DNA from: JAGMES01 sp023128035
GTDB lineage: Bacteria; Bacillota; Halanaerobiia; DY22613
NCBI GenBank assembly: GCA_030627905.1
Contig: DAOVRZ010000147.1
Coordinates: 1 to 9,588, forward strand
DNA: 9,588 nucleotides
Direction: 5' to 3'
Shown here: in pieces, positions 1-6,707 of the stretch
Position numbering within the stretch: position 1 is the stretch's first letter
Layout of the letters: the number at the start of each line of letters is the position of its first letter
The notes under the pieces: generated by a model
Seen by the model: the letters and a program-made list of their open reading frames with translations, nothing else
The model's database searches: none
Told to the model about the DNA's origin: nothing
Made by a program: the position numbers and the translations under genes

Positions 1-1747
1 GAAGATTCATTCCAATATAAGAGAATAGAGTTCCAAAGTCATCATTTGTGGCTACTAAGTTATCATCTGCATCATAAAGATACAGAACTGTATCACATTT
101 GCCCTCTCCTGCTAATTCACTAGTCTCAAATTCAAAGAAACCTTTTTCTTCAACTGTAAAGGATATTCCTGTATATCCTTCTTCAGTGTTGATATCTTCC
201 TCATACTCAACAGTCTTAGTTATTTCACTTGGAACTCCTACTTCAAAGAAAATTGTATTTACTCGATCCACTTTTACCATAGCATCTTGTGATGCAAATT
301 CATATTCGCCTGTAAACATATTATAATATGTAAGATTTACTGTATAGATTGCAGGTTTTAAGGCATGGAACATATAGTTACCATCTTCACCTGTAGAACC
401 CCAACCTACTAATGCACCCTCTTCATCAAATAAGGTGATAATACCTTGACCAACATAACCTAATTCATCAGAAGAGATGATACTTGTTGTTACATCCAAA
501 CTACCATAAGTCATAGGTTGAAGTTCACCTAACATAGCTTCGATATCAATAATACCATAACCTAACTCTTCAGAAAAACCATTTCCACGAGCAGTTTGCT
601 CAATCTGGTTTTTAATTTGTAGAGGAGTCAAATCTGGATTATGAGAAAGCAAAAGTGCTGCGGCACCAGTTACATATGGTGATGCCATTGAAGTTCCTTG
701 CATATTTCCATGGCTTCCACTTTCAACAGGAATAGTTGAATATATCAAAACTCCAGGAGCTGCTACAGAGTTCCAAGAACCAATTGTTGAAAAGTCTGCT
801 TTTGTATCCCAAGGAGTAGAAGCTGCAACAGAAACAACACCATTATAAGCACTTGGGTAACTTACTACACGTTTGCTATCATTACCAGCTGAAGTTATGA
901 GAAGTACACCATTATCAAAAGCATAGTCAATAGCATCTTTCATTGCAAAGTTATAACCATGACCACCAATACTCATATTAACTACTATTCTATACTCAGG
1001 ATTTTCCTGTGCATAATCAGCAATATAAGTCATAGCTTCAACTAAGAAAGAAGATGAAATATAACCTTCTATATGCTGTGCACGGACTGGCATTATTGGA
1101 CAATCCCAAGCAACACCTGCAACCTCTCCAAAATTACCATCAGCAGCAGCGATTCCTGCCACATGAGTACCATGAGTATCAGCATCAATCATATCTTCAA
1201 TACCATCACCAGTTGCATTATATGGAGCAATTATCGTCTTATTTACAAATTCAGGATGAGTCAGATCAAGTCCTGTATCGATAACTGCAACAATTACATT
1301 TTCACTACCTGTTGTGATATCCCAGGCAGCTTCAGCATTCATATTATCAAAACCCCATTGTTGATCATAACTTGTAGCCTCTGGAGTTTTGTCTGTTTCA
1401 TACATCATATTAGGCTCAGCTAAGAGAACACCTTTATAGTTTCTTAATTTTTTAATAAAAGATGTTACAGTTTCACCTTCAGGAACTGAAACCAATGACC
1501 AACCAATTTGAGACCATTCTTGTAAAACTTCGCTTCCCTCTTTAGATAGCATTTTATCCAATGAAATTGTAGAATCTGTACGAACTAAAACTTCACCTAG
1601 TTGATAGTCTAAACCAGTATAATCAAATATATCTGCTGTCACAGGAGGTGTTACTTCAGTTTCCACTGATTTTGTAGGAAACAAAGAACAACCTGTAAAC
1701 AAAGCAGCAACCAACAATACAGATAGTATCGCTAAATATTTTTTCAT
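1..1747 (-). CDS. S8 family (subtilisin-like) serine protease, lipoprotein, partial at its C-terminus
   Basis: The reading frame is open from an ATG at 1747 to the window edge (582 codons, no stop), so the C-terminus is missing. Residues 1-20 form a lipoprotein signal ending in the lipobox FTGC (Cys20), which predicts export and anchoring on the outer face of the membrane. Residues ~35-125 look like an inhibitory propeptide of the fervidolysin type. The S8 catalytic domain spans ~130-405 and has all three triad residues: Asp157 (VIAVIDTG), His192 (DTHGTHVAG) and Ser353 (GTSMASP). The oxyanion Asn is in TSAGND. A carboxypeptidase-regulatory-like beta-sandwich follows at ~415-503, then the start of a PPC-like (bacterial pre-peptidase C-terminal) domain with DTVLYLYDADDN. 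The ribosome site GAAAGGAG lies at 1756-1763. It is the second gene of an operon, 25 bp after the modular lipoprotein. It probably degrades extracellular protein; the substrate is unknown. S8 assignment is secure. Confidence 0.95.
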   Translation of the reverse strand, partial: MKKYLAILSVLLVAALFTGCSLFPTKSVETEVTPPVTADIFDYTGLDYQLGEVLVRTDSTISLDKMLSKEGSEVLQEWSQIGWSLVSVPEGETVTSFIKKLRNYKGVLLAEPNMMYETDKTPEATSYDQQWGFDNMNAEAAWDITTGSENVIVAVIDTGLDLTHPEFVNKTIIAPYNATGDGIEDMIDADTHGTHVAGIAAADGNFGEVAGVAWDCPIMPVRAQHIEGYISSSFLVEAMTYIADYAQENPEYRIVVNMSIGGHGYNFAMKDAIDYAFDNGVLLITSAGNDSKRVVSYPSAYNGVVSVAASTPWDTKADFSTIGSWNSVAAPGVLIYSTIPVESGSHGNMQGTSMASPYVTGAAALLLSHNPDLTPLQIKNQIEQTARGNGFSEELGYGIIDIEAMLGELQPMTYGSLDVTTSIISSDELGYVGQGIITLFDEEGALVGWGSTGEDGNYMFHALKPAIYTVNLTYYNMFTGEYEFASQDAMVKVDRVNTIFFEVGVPSEITKTVEYEEDINTEEGYTGISFTVEEKGFFEFETSELAGEGKCDTVLYLYDADDNLVATNDDFGTLFSYIGMNL

Positions 1748-1772
1748 AATTACCACTCCTTTCTATTAATGT

Positions 1773-3443
1773 TTATTCCACTTCAGTAGTGGTAACAAAA
1801 ATAAATTCACCATTTACCGAACCAGAACCCAATCCGCCATATTCACCAGCAAAACTATATGCTTCACTATAACCATTCTCTTTATCTTCATAGGTAACTA
1901 TCCCTATGCTGTAAGGAACATCCCAACTATAAGCTTTTCCTGGTTCTAATATAATTCCACAATCAACCTCGTTTGCATCTGCAATCCAATCCGCTTTCCA
2001 TACTATATAATTCGTTGCATCATAAACAATAATTCCTGAAAGGAATAATGTATCTTCAGGGAGTTCACCTGATATATCTTGTCTCCATGTAAATGTTGGA
2101 GTTAAACTAACATCTGTAGCGTTGTTGGAAGGTTCTTCTAAAAATACATTATAAGAAGGCATTGGTATTACATGACGTACAATTCCTTCACCTTCACCAA
2201 AACTGTTATAAGGAACAACTTTATAATACAATGGTTTATTTGCTTCTAATTGAGCACCAAAATCATCGAAAAATGTTTCGCTTAAATTACCAATTAAATC
2301 ATAATTTTCGCCATCAAATCCTCGATAGACATTATAACCATCTGCACCTTCAACAGAATCCCACTCAATGTTAACTAATATTGTTGCATCATCTGGAGCT
2401 GCATTTAAATCAATCTCAACACCATTTGGCAATTCTATTATACTTGGATCTCCATTTAAATAAAATTTATCAAACATAAGTCTTCTTTGGTCTTTATAAA
2501 AACCAATATTTTGACCAAATGTATTTGAAAATACTTCTAGATAAGCTAAATCACCAGGTAATTCTACATCATTAGGATCATTATTAACTGTCACAGGAAC
2601 TATGTATAAAGCTGAATTTTCATTAGTATCATAGACTAAGACCTTTAAATAAGCTGGCCCATTTGGAGTAAGAGTAGTATCAATTTCCAAAGTTACTTCA
2701 TCTTCCTCCACGTAGAAACCATCTCTAGGATTTCTATATTCTCCATTAAAGTAAGCATAGATAAGATAAGTTGAACGATCACCAGAAACAGAAATATTAA
2801 TTTCTTGATTTCCTGAAAGTTCCTCCCCTGGCTCAATATCAAGAGAAATTGTTGGTGGGTTATTAGACCAATTAGGGTTAAATAATGCCCTAGTTGGAAC
2901 TTCATATTCTAAAGTTGCATCTTCAGCAACTTCTACACCTTGAATACGTACAGTGGCTCTACCTTCTTTTTCTACTAACAATTCAATAGCATAATCTGCA
3001 TTGATCTTCATTTCAAAATAACCCTCAGCATCCGTGGTAACTGAATAATAATTATAAGAAACAGTTACACCCTCAACTGCTGGACCACCGCGACCATCAG
3101 TTACTACGCCTGTAACAGTACCTGCTATAAGGTTATGCATTCTTACAAAATGTGCACTATCTCCTTTTTTAACTTGTACATCTTCGGAATATGCTTCATA
3201 TCCATCTTTCACAGCATTCATTTCATGGGTTCCGAATTCAATTCCAGTAAAACTATAACTACCATCGGCACCTGTTGTAGCCTTCAAACTATTAATAGTT
3301 ACTTCTGCTCCTGAGAGTACCTCTCCAGTTATGATATCTACTACCGTACCATGAATTGAAGCAGTCGAATTTGTCAACAAGTTACAACCAGCTAGAAGCA
3401 AAATTGTAACACAGAAAAGAGTAAAAACAGTCAATCTTTTCAT
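1773..3443 (-). CDS. Modular surface lipoprotein with carboxypeptidase-regulatory-like and fibronectin III-like domains
   Basis: This 556-residue protein starts with a lipoprotein signal (LLLAGC, Cys20) and a strong ribosome site, AAAGGAGG, at 3452-3459. Two carboxypeptidase-regulatory-like beta-sandwiches follow: ~28-104 (IHGTVVDIITGEVLSGAEV, GADGSYSF) and ~108-185 (VTGVVTDGRGGPAVEGVTV, DAEGYFEM). An Ig-like segment spans ~195-288, starting with PPTISLDIEPG and ending in VPVTVNND. A fibronectin type III-like domain lies at ~352-425 (VEGADGYNVYR, PLYYKVVPYNSFGEGEG). A final beta-rich domain at ~430-556 contains SLTPTFTW and IIVYDATN. No catalytic motif is visible, so it is probably an adhesive or scaffolding surface protein. 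The S8 protease begins 25 bp downstream, and the decayed second cassette repeats the same order, so the two products are likely to work together at the cell surface. The exact role is not recognised. Confidence 0.88.
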   Translation of the reverse strand: MKRLTVFTLFCVTILLLAGCNLLTNSTASIHGTVVDIITGEVLSGAEVTINSLKATTGADGSYSFTGIEFGTHEMNAVKDGYEAYSEDVQVKKGDSAHFVRMHNLIAGTVTGVVTDGRGGPAVEGVTVSYNYYSVTTDAEGYFEMKINADYAIELLVEKEGRATVRIQGVEVAEDATLEYEVPTRALFNPNWSNNPPTISLDIEPGEELSGNQEINISVSGDRSTYLIYAYFNGEYRNPRDGFYVEEDEVTLEIDTTLTPNGPAYLKVLVYDTNENSALYIVPVTVNNDPNDVELPGDLAYLEVFSNTFGQNIGFYKDQRRLMFDKFYLNGDPSIIELPNGVEIDLNAAPDDATILVNIEWDSVEGADGYNVYRGFDGENYDLIGNLSETFFDDFGAQLEANKPLYYKVVPYNSFGEGEGIVRHVIPMPSYNVFLEEPSNNATDVSLTPTFTWRQDISGELPEDTLFLSGIIVYDATNYIVWKADWIADANEVDCGIILEPGKAYSWDVPYSIGIVTYEDKENGYSEAYSFAGEYGGLGSGSVNGEFIFVTTTEVE

Positions 3444-3768
3444 CTGGCAATCCTCCTTTAAATTTGTGTCTAAATTAAAAACTGTGCCTCCTTCCTTGAT
3501 TTGAGATAAGCTTCCACTTTTAGATTTCTATGTTTACTATAAAAACCCTTCAATGAAACTAATTTATTTATTTTCTTTTTTAATTATTATATTAGTGTAT
3601 ATTTTATACATTGATTCATTTGCATATCTTTTTATAAAAAACAGTAGACTCATTTTTTTACCTATAACGACTAAAAAAATTTAAATATAATTAAAATAAT
3701 TTCATAAACAATGTTAATATATATAATTTTATTCTTCATTGCATAAAAAATTCCTTCTTTTTTTATAA
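3444..3768. other. AT-rich intergenic region, no gene seen
   Basis: This 325-bp stretch lies between the intact lipoprotein gene and the terminator of the decayed cassette. It should hold the promoter of the intact cassette on the minus strand. TATAAT-like hexamers occur by chance throughout such AT-rich DNA, and I see no convincing paired -35/-10. A purine-rich AAGGAAGGAGG lies at about 3488-3498 on the minus strand, but no start codon follows at a usable distance. I see no open frame with coding character and no riboswitch I can name. Confidence 0.5.
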
Positions 3769-3811
3769 AAAAATAGTCGTTAACCCCATTTAATGGTTAT
3801 CGACTATTTTT
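3769..3811 (-). terminator. Intrinsic terminator after the decayed protease gene
   Basis: Two 17-base arms (3769-3785 and 3795-3811) pair with a single mismatch around a 9-base loop (3786-3794). Read on the minus strand, the stem runs into a U-rich tract. It lies 45 bp beyond the stop of the 190-codon protease remnant and separates the decayed cassette from the intact one, which therefore probably has its own promoter. The A/T ends could also allow some function on the plus strand. Confidence 0.8.
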
Positions 3812-3855
3812 CAACTCTTTTCAGTGTTAATTTATTATCTATTCAACGTATTTAT

Positions 3856-4428
3856 TTATATTTCCGGAAGTTCTACTTCAAAATAAATCGTATTAGTTTG
3901 ATCTACCTCTACAGTAGCTTCTTGTGATACTAGTTCATATTCATCCGTAATCCAATTTTCATAAGAAAGATTTACTGTATAGGTATCAGGTTTTAAAGCA
4001 TGGAACGTGTAATTACCATTTTCACCTGTGGTACCCCAACCCACTAATGTACCATCTCCAGCAAACAAAGTGATAACACCTACAGTAACATCTTGGATGA
4101 TATTAGTTGTAACATTCAAACCGCCGCAAGTCATAGGCTTAAGTTCACCTAACATAGCTTGAATATCTATAATACCGTAACCTAACTCTTCAGTAAAACC
4201 ATTTCCGCGAGCAGTCTGCTCAATCTGATTCTTAACTTGTAGAGGAGTTAGATTTGAATTATGAGAGAGCAGAAGTGCTGCAGCACCTGCTACATATGGA
4301 GAAGCCATAGAGGTTCCATTCTTATTTTGATAACTTCCATCTTTAACAAAAATTGTTGGGAATAATGAACAACCTGTGAATAAAACAGCAATCAACAGCA
4401 CAGATAGTATCGCTAAATATTTTTTCAT
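3856..4428 (-). CDS. Internally deleted paralogue of the S8 lipoprotein protease, catalytically dead
   Basis: This 190-codon frame is a shortened copy of the protease at 1-1747. It keeps a near-identical start (MKKYLAILSVLL, lipobox FTGC, SLFPT) and the same ribosome site GAAAGGAG (4436-4443). After residue 25 it jumps directly to the equivalent of residue ~339 of the intact copy and continues through GTSMASPYV, the last helices of the S8 fold and the beta-sandwich domain, ending at FEVELPEI. About 313 codons are missing, including the propeptide and the catalytic Asp and His, and the PPC-like domain is absent. The Ser motif alone cannot support proteolysis. The frame, signal peptide, ribosome site and terminator are all intact, so a small surface lipoprotein could still be made. 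It may be a neutral relic or a decoy; nothing here decides. Confidence 0.85.
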   Translation of the reverse strand: MKKYLAILSVLLIAVLFTGCSLFPTIFVKDGSYQNKNGTSMASPYVAGAAALLLSHNSNLTPLQVKNQIEQTARGNGFTEELGYGIIDIQAMLGELKPMTCGGLNVTTNIIQDVTVGVITLFAGDGTLVGWGTTGENGNYTFHALKPDTYTVNLSYENWITDEYELVSQEATVEVDQTNTIYFEVELPEI

Positions 4429-4452
4429 AATTCCACTCCTTTCTATTAATTA

Positions 4453-4709
4453 TTATTCCACTGTAGTAATGGTAACGAAAATAAATACACCGTTCACAGC
4501 GCCTATTTCGCCATTGCCAGCTTTACTGTAAGCATAACTATAACCATTAGCATCATCTTCATAGATAGCTAAAGCGTAGCTGTTATTTACATTCCACCGA
4601 TACGCATTACCTGACTTTAATTTAACTCCACAAGCAACCTCGGTAGCATTTTCAATTTTATCATTTTCCCAAACTACAGAATTAGTAGCATCATAAAAAA
4701 TAACAGCCT
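4453..4709 (-). pseudogene. 3' remnant of a second copy of the modular lipoprotein gene
   Basis: On the minus strand this encodes about 85 residues that align with residues ~471-556 of the intact lipoprotein at 1773-3443. Shared landmarks are VIFYDATN against IIVYDATN, the single Cys in VACGV against VDCGI, YEDDANGYSYAYS against YEDKENGYSEAYS, and the end NGVFIFVTITTVE against NGEFIFVTTTEVE. It has no start codon and no upstream domains. Homology stops abruptly at 4709, at the end of the MITE-like element. The stop codon lies 24 bp before the protease remnant, as in the intact cassette (25 bp), so gene order and spacing are preserved. Confidence 0.85.
4705..4709. repeat. Target site duplication AGCCT, left copy
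   Basis: AGCCT directly abuts the left terminal inverted repeat of the 168-bp element. The identical pentamer at 4878-4882 abuts the right end. Five matching bases at the exact edges of a 22-bp inverted repeat support a transposition event rather than a chance hairpin. Confidence 0.65.
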
Positions 4710-4877
4710 CTTCGCTATATTGTATGGGTAAAGGTGATGGATATCATTAACATTAATGTAAATTGCATTATTCGCATTTTACGGTTATTTAACAAAATAA
4801 GCAGTTAAAAATTAATTGGAACTGTTCATATGCGAAAAAATTTATTGTACAGAGATTACCTACATAATATAGCGAAG
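4710..4877. mobile_element. 168-bp MITE-like element with terminal inverted repeats and a 5-bp target duplication
   Basis: The left end (4710-4731) starts CTTCGCTATATT and continues to GGGTAA. The reverse complement of the right end (4856-4877) starts with the same 12 bases and continues to AGGTAA, giving 22-bp arms with 3 mismatches. The arms are flanked by the direct repeat AGCCT at 4705-4709 and 4878-4882. The interior has no coding frame and is AT-rich, with a secondary inverted pair (TTCGCAT near 4772 and ATGCGAA near 4834). A short non-coding element with terminal inverted repeats and a target duplication is what a DDE-transposase-mobilised MITE looks like. The parent IS family is not identified. 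It sits exactly where the lipoprotein remnant loses homology. Confidence 0.72.
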
Positions 4878-4882
4878 AGCCT
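4878..4882. repeat. Target site duplication AGCCT, right copy
   Basis: This is the partner of the AGCCT at 4705-4709. Joining the two flanks with one AGCCT restores an open minus-strand frame that reads ...LNSFKAVIFYDATN, joining the lipoprotein remnant to the DNA beyond the element. Confidence 0.65.
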
Positions 4883-4908
4883 TAAAACTATTTAATTTAA
4901 TATCACCT

Positions 4909-4946
4909 AAAAAAAGACTGTCAACCAATTAAACGGTTGACAGTCT
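4909..4946 (-). terminator. Intrinsic terminator of the radical SAM-transaldolase operon
   Basis: A perfect 12-bp stem (AGACTGTCAACC at 4915-4926 and its complement at 4935-4946) has an 8-base loop. On the minus strand it is followed by seven U residues (4915-4909). It lies 44 bp after the transaldolase stop codon. Confidence 0.9.
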
Positions 4947-4990
4947 ACTTCTTAACATGCGATAACTCTTTAGAAACTTCTAAAAATCTA

Positions 4991-5635
4991 TTACTTTGTT
5001 TTCTCCCAATCAGCCATAAATTTTTCAATTCCTTTATCTGTCATTGGATGCTTCATCATTTGATTTAACACCTTATAAGGAATTGTAGCAATATCAGAAC
5101 CTGCTAAAGCCGCCATAAAAGCATGTTGTGGATGACGAATACTAGCAGCAATAACTTCAGTCTCAATTCCGTAATTTTCAAAAACAGCCATAATATCACG
5201 AACTACATCCATTCCTTCTTCACCGATATCATCCAAACGACCAACAAATGGGCTTACATAGGTTGCACCTGCATTAGCCGCCAATAATGCTTGATTTGCT
5301 GAAAAAATTAAGGTAACATTAGTCTTAATTCCTTTGCTAGCCAAAATACTAGTTGCAGCAAGACCCTCTTTGGTCATAGGAATTTTTATAACAATATTAT
5401 CAGAGATTTTTACCAATTCTTCTGCTTCCCGAACCATTCCTTCAGTATCCAGGCTAATAACCTCAGCACTGATTGGGCCTGGAACCAATTCACTAATTTC
5501 AGCAATAATCTCTTTAAAATCCCGACCAGATTCCTTAGCAATTAAAGATGGATTAGTGGTTACTCCGTTTAAAATCCCTAACTGATACATGTCGCGAATT
5601 TCTTCAATGTTTGCTGTGTCAATAAAAATTTTCAT
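4991..5635 (-). CDS. tal: Transaldolase, short TalC/MipB (FSA-like) type
   Basis: This full-length 214-residue class I aldolase of the short transaldolase/fructose-6-phosphate aldolase family would act in the cytosol, in the non-oxidative pentose phosphate pathway. Visible signatures are FIDTAN (Asp6), GVTTNPS (Asn28), and the Schiff-base lysine Lys84 in IVIKIPMTKEG. AASIRHPQHA and the C-terminal KFMADW are also typical. Compared with E. coli fructose-6-phosphate aldolase as I recall it (Gln59, Tyr131), the equivalent positions here are Glu58 (SAEVI) and Phe130 (VSPFVGR). Both are the transaldolase state, so dihydroxyacetone transfer from a ketose phosphate is more likely than free aldol cleavage. 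The ribosome site AGGAGG (5643-5648) fixes the ATG at 5635. The leader consists mostly of the 119-bp repeat, and a strong terminator follows. Confidence 0.95.
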   Translation of the reverse strand: MKIFIDTANIEEIRDMYQLGILNGVTTNPSLIAKESGRDFKEIIAEISELVPGPISAEVISLDTEGMVREAEELVKISDNIVIKIPMTKEGLAATSILASKGIKTNVTLIFSANQALLAANAGATYVSPFVGRLDDIGEEGMDVVRDIMAVFENYGIETEVIAASIRHPQHAFMAALAGSDIATIPYKVLNQMMKHPMTDKGIEKFMADWEKTK

Positions 5636-5658
5636 TTTTTTACCTCCTGATATGTAAT

Positions 5659-5777
5659 TTTATCTTTTGAGTTAAGACCCCCACTTCTATAAGTGGTGGG
5701 AATTGTTTTTAATCTTCAGTGGGGGTAGAATCCCCTACTGAAGCCCCGATGTTCAGCTTTAGCTGGACGAGTTCACT
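5659..5777 (-). repeat. 119-bp three-hairpin repeat, copy A (IS200/IS605-like end or omega-RNA module)
   Basis: This matches 8759-8877 with two mismatches (5748 and 5771). On the minus strand it folds in order into three hairpins: GTCCAGCT/AGCTGAAC, then a longer one (CTTCAGT/ACTGAAG enclosing GGGG/CCCC), then CCCACCACTT/AAGTGGGGG with an ATAG loop, ending near TTAACTCAA. Terminal hairpins without inverted repeats or target duplications, and a GC-rich end hairpin with a TATAG loop, are typical of IS200/IS605 ends, whose right end also encodes the TnpB guide (omega) RNA. No tnpA or tnpB is present. The copy begins inside the radical SAM stop region and ends 10 bp upstream of the transaldolase ribosome site. 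Family assignment is inference from architecture. Confidence 0.6.
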
Positions 5778-6357
5778 TAATATATTCTCTAACTCTTAAC
5801 TCTACTCCAATCTCATCTACAATTTTTTTGGCTTTATCTATATTGATTCCACCATAATCCACTACAGACAAGATCACTTGAGGAATATATTTTTTTGCTT
5901 CTCTTGCGAAATCCAACATAGCATCATATGCTTCTTTTCCATATATAGAATGACAAAGTCGATCATACCCTTCAGCAGTATCAGCATTTAAACTGATAGA
6001 AATAACATCTACTAAGCCCTCTAACTCAGGGACAACATTACGACCATGAATTAAATTTCCTTGGCCATTGGTATCAACTCGAACCATAACATTTTTTCCT
6101 TTTAGCCAACGTGCTACCTCTTTAACCAGTTCAATTCTATACAAGGGTTCACCAAATCCTACAAAAACTACCTCTTCATATTTATGTGGATCCCCAATAG
6201 CTTGTATCACTTCAGCATACTCTGGTTCTTTCTCTAACCAGAGTTTATACCCCTCTAAACCTTCTTTATCACGACGAACGCAAAATTCACAATCATTACT
6301 ACATCTATTGGTCAGATTTAAATATAATTTGCTTTCAATCTGATAAGCTATAGTCAT
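5773..6357 (-). CDS. TatD-associated radical SAM protein
   Basis: The 194-residue protein carries the radical SAM cluster motif CxxxCxxC (CSNDCEFC, Cys19, 23, 26 from the chosen start), which binds the [4Fe-4S] cluster used to cleave S-adenosylmethionine. Family-typical segments are LYLNLTNRCSNDC, FVGFGEPLYR, RVDTNGQGNL and ISISLNADTAEGYDRLC. This resembles the short TatD-linked radical SAM family; its reaction is unknown to me and no tatD gene is in the window. I place the start at ATG 6357, preceded by GGTGGAGAG and matching the usual MTIAYQ-type N-terminus. An in-frame ATG at 6420 would add 21 residues but lacks a ribosome site and lies only ~12 nt from the predicted transcript start. The stop TGA and part of the last Lys codon come from the inserted 119-bp repeat; the protein still ends near the expected length. 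Confidence 0.85.
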   Translation of the reverse strand: MTIAYQIESKLYLNLTNRCSNDCEFCVRRDKEGLEGYKLWLEKEPEYAEVIQAIGDPHKYEEVVFVGFGEPLYRIELVKEVARWLKGKNVMVRVDTNGQGNLIHGRNVVPELEGLVDVISISLNADTAEGYDRLCHSIYGKEAYDAMLDFAREAKKYIPQVILSVVDYGGINIDKAKKIVDEIGVELRVREYIK

Positions 6358-6437
6358 CCTTCTCTCCACCCCCTTGCTAATTTGTAAAAAACTGCTTTGC
6401 AGATTAATCACAAAGTCCATTGTTTAACGTACATATA

Positions 6438-6452
6438 CATTGTACTACAATG
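6438..6452. promoter_or_regulatory. Perfect 15-bp dyad over the -10 box (probable operator)
   Basis: CATTGTA-C-TACAATG is a perfect 7-bp inverted repeat around one central base, and it contains the whole -10 hexamer TACAAT. A regulator bound here would block the promoter. I cannot assign it to a known repressor family from the sequence alone. Confidence 0.5.
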
Positions 6453-6466
6453 GAGAAATATGTCAA
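6439..6466 (-). promoter_or_regulatory. Sigma-A-type promoter of the radical SAM-transaldolase operon
   Basis: On the minus strand TTGACA (6466-6461) is followed by a 16-bp spacer and TACAAT (6444-6439), nearly consensus. Transcription would begin around 6432, about 75 nt before the preferred start codon of the radical SAM gene. No terminator lies before the transaldolase gene, so the two genes probably share this transcript. Confidence 0.75.
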
Positions 6467-6480
6467 GACGGTTTCTCCAT
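6450..6480. promoter_or_regulatory. 9-bp inverted repeat flanking the -35 box
   Basis: ATGGAGAAA (6450-6458) and TTTCTCCAT (6472-6480) are perfect inverted arms separated by 13 bp that include the -35 hexamer (6461-6466). It overlaps the dyad at 6438-6452 by three bases. Together they cover the full core promoter. It may be a second operator or a hairpin-forming site. Confidence 0.45.
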
Positions 6481-6707
6481 AGTTTACCTCAAACTTCTTA
6501 AAATATTTACAACACTTTTTGAAAGTTTAACAACATTTATGGAAAACATAAGTCCCCAACTTCTATAGTCAAGTTAGCAATACCAATATGTTCTAGTCCA
6601 TTTAACTGGAATTTGCTACAGATTCAAGGTATAATAACAACAGACATACGTTACGAAAATGACGATCTGACACTGTAACCAAATGTTTTAATGAAGGGAG
6701 TATATCG
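6481..6707. other. Divergent intergenic region upstream of the GH18 gene
   Basis: The region separates the minus-strand radical SAM promoter from the plus-strand GH18 gene. A TATAAT at 6630-6635 is a possible -10 for the glycosidase, but the hexamer 17 bp upstream (TGGAAT) is a poor -35, so a weak, activated or alternative-sigma promoter is possible. The ribosome site AAGGGAG lies at 6694-6700. No gene is visible. Confidence 0.4.

Noticed and set aside
99..1423. Plus-strand open frames at 99-326, 1054-1284 and 1073-1423
   Set aside because: They are shadows of the S8 protease on the opposite strand, which shows a full catalytic triad and a continuous 582-codon frame; the plus-strand translations have no recognisable domain or ribosome site.
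3481..3540. A possible leader peptide or riboswitch around the purine-rich AAGGAAGGAGG upstream of the lipoprotein gene
   Set aside because: No start codon follows at a usable distance, and the sequence does not match conserved cores of c-di-GMP or other riboswitches I know.
6541..6595. TCCCCAACTTCTATAGTCAAGTT resembles the end hairpin of the 119-bp repeats and could be a degenerate third copy
   Set aside because: Only about 15 bases match loosely, the stem is weak and no flanking part of the repeat is recognisable.
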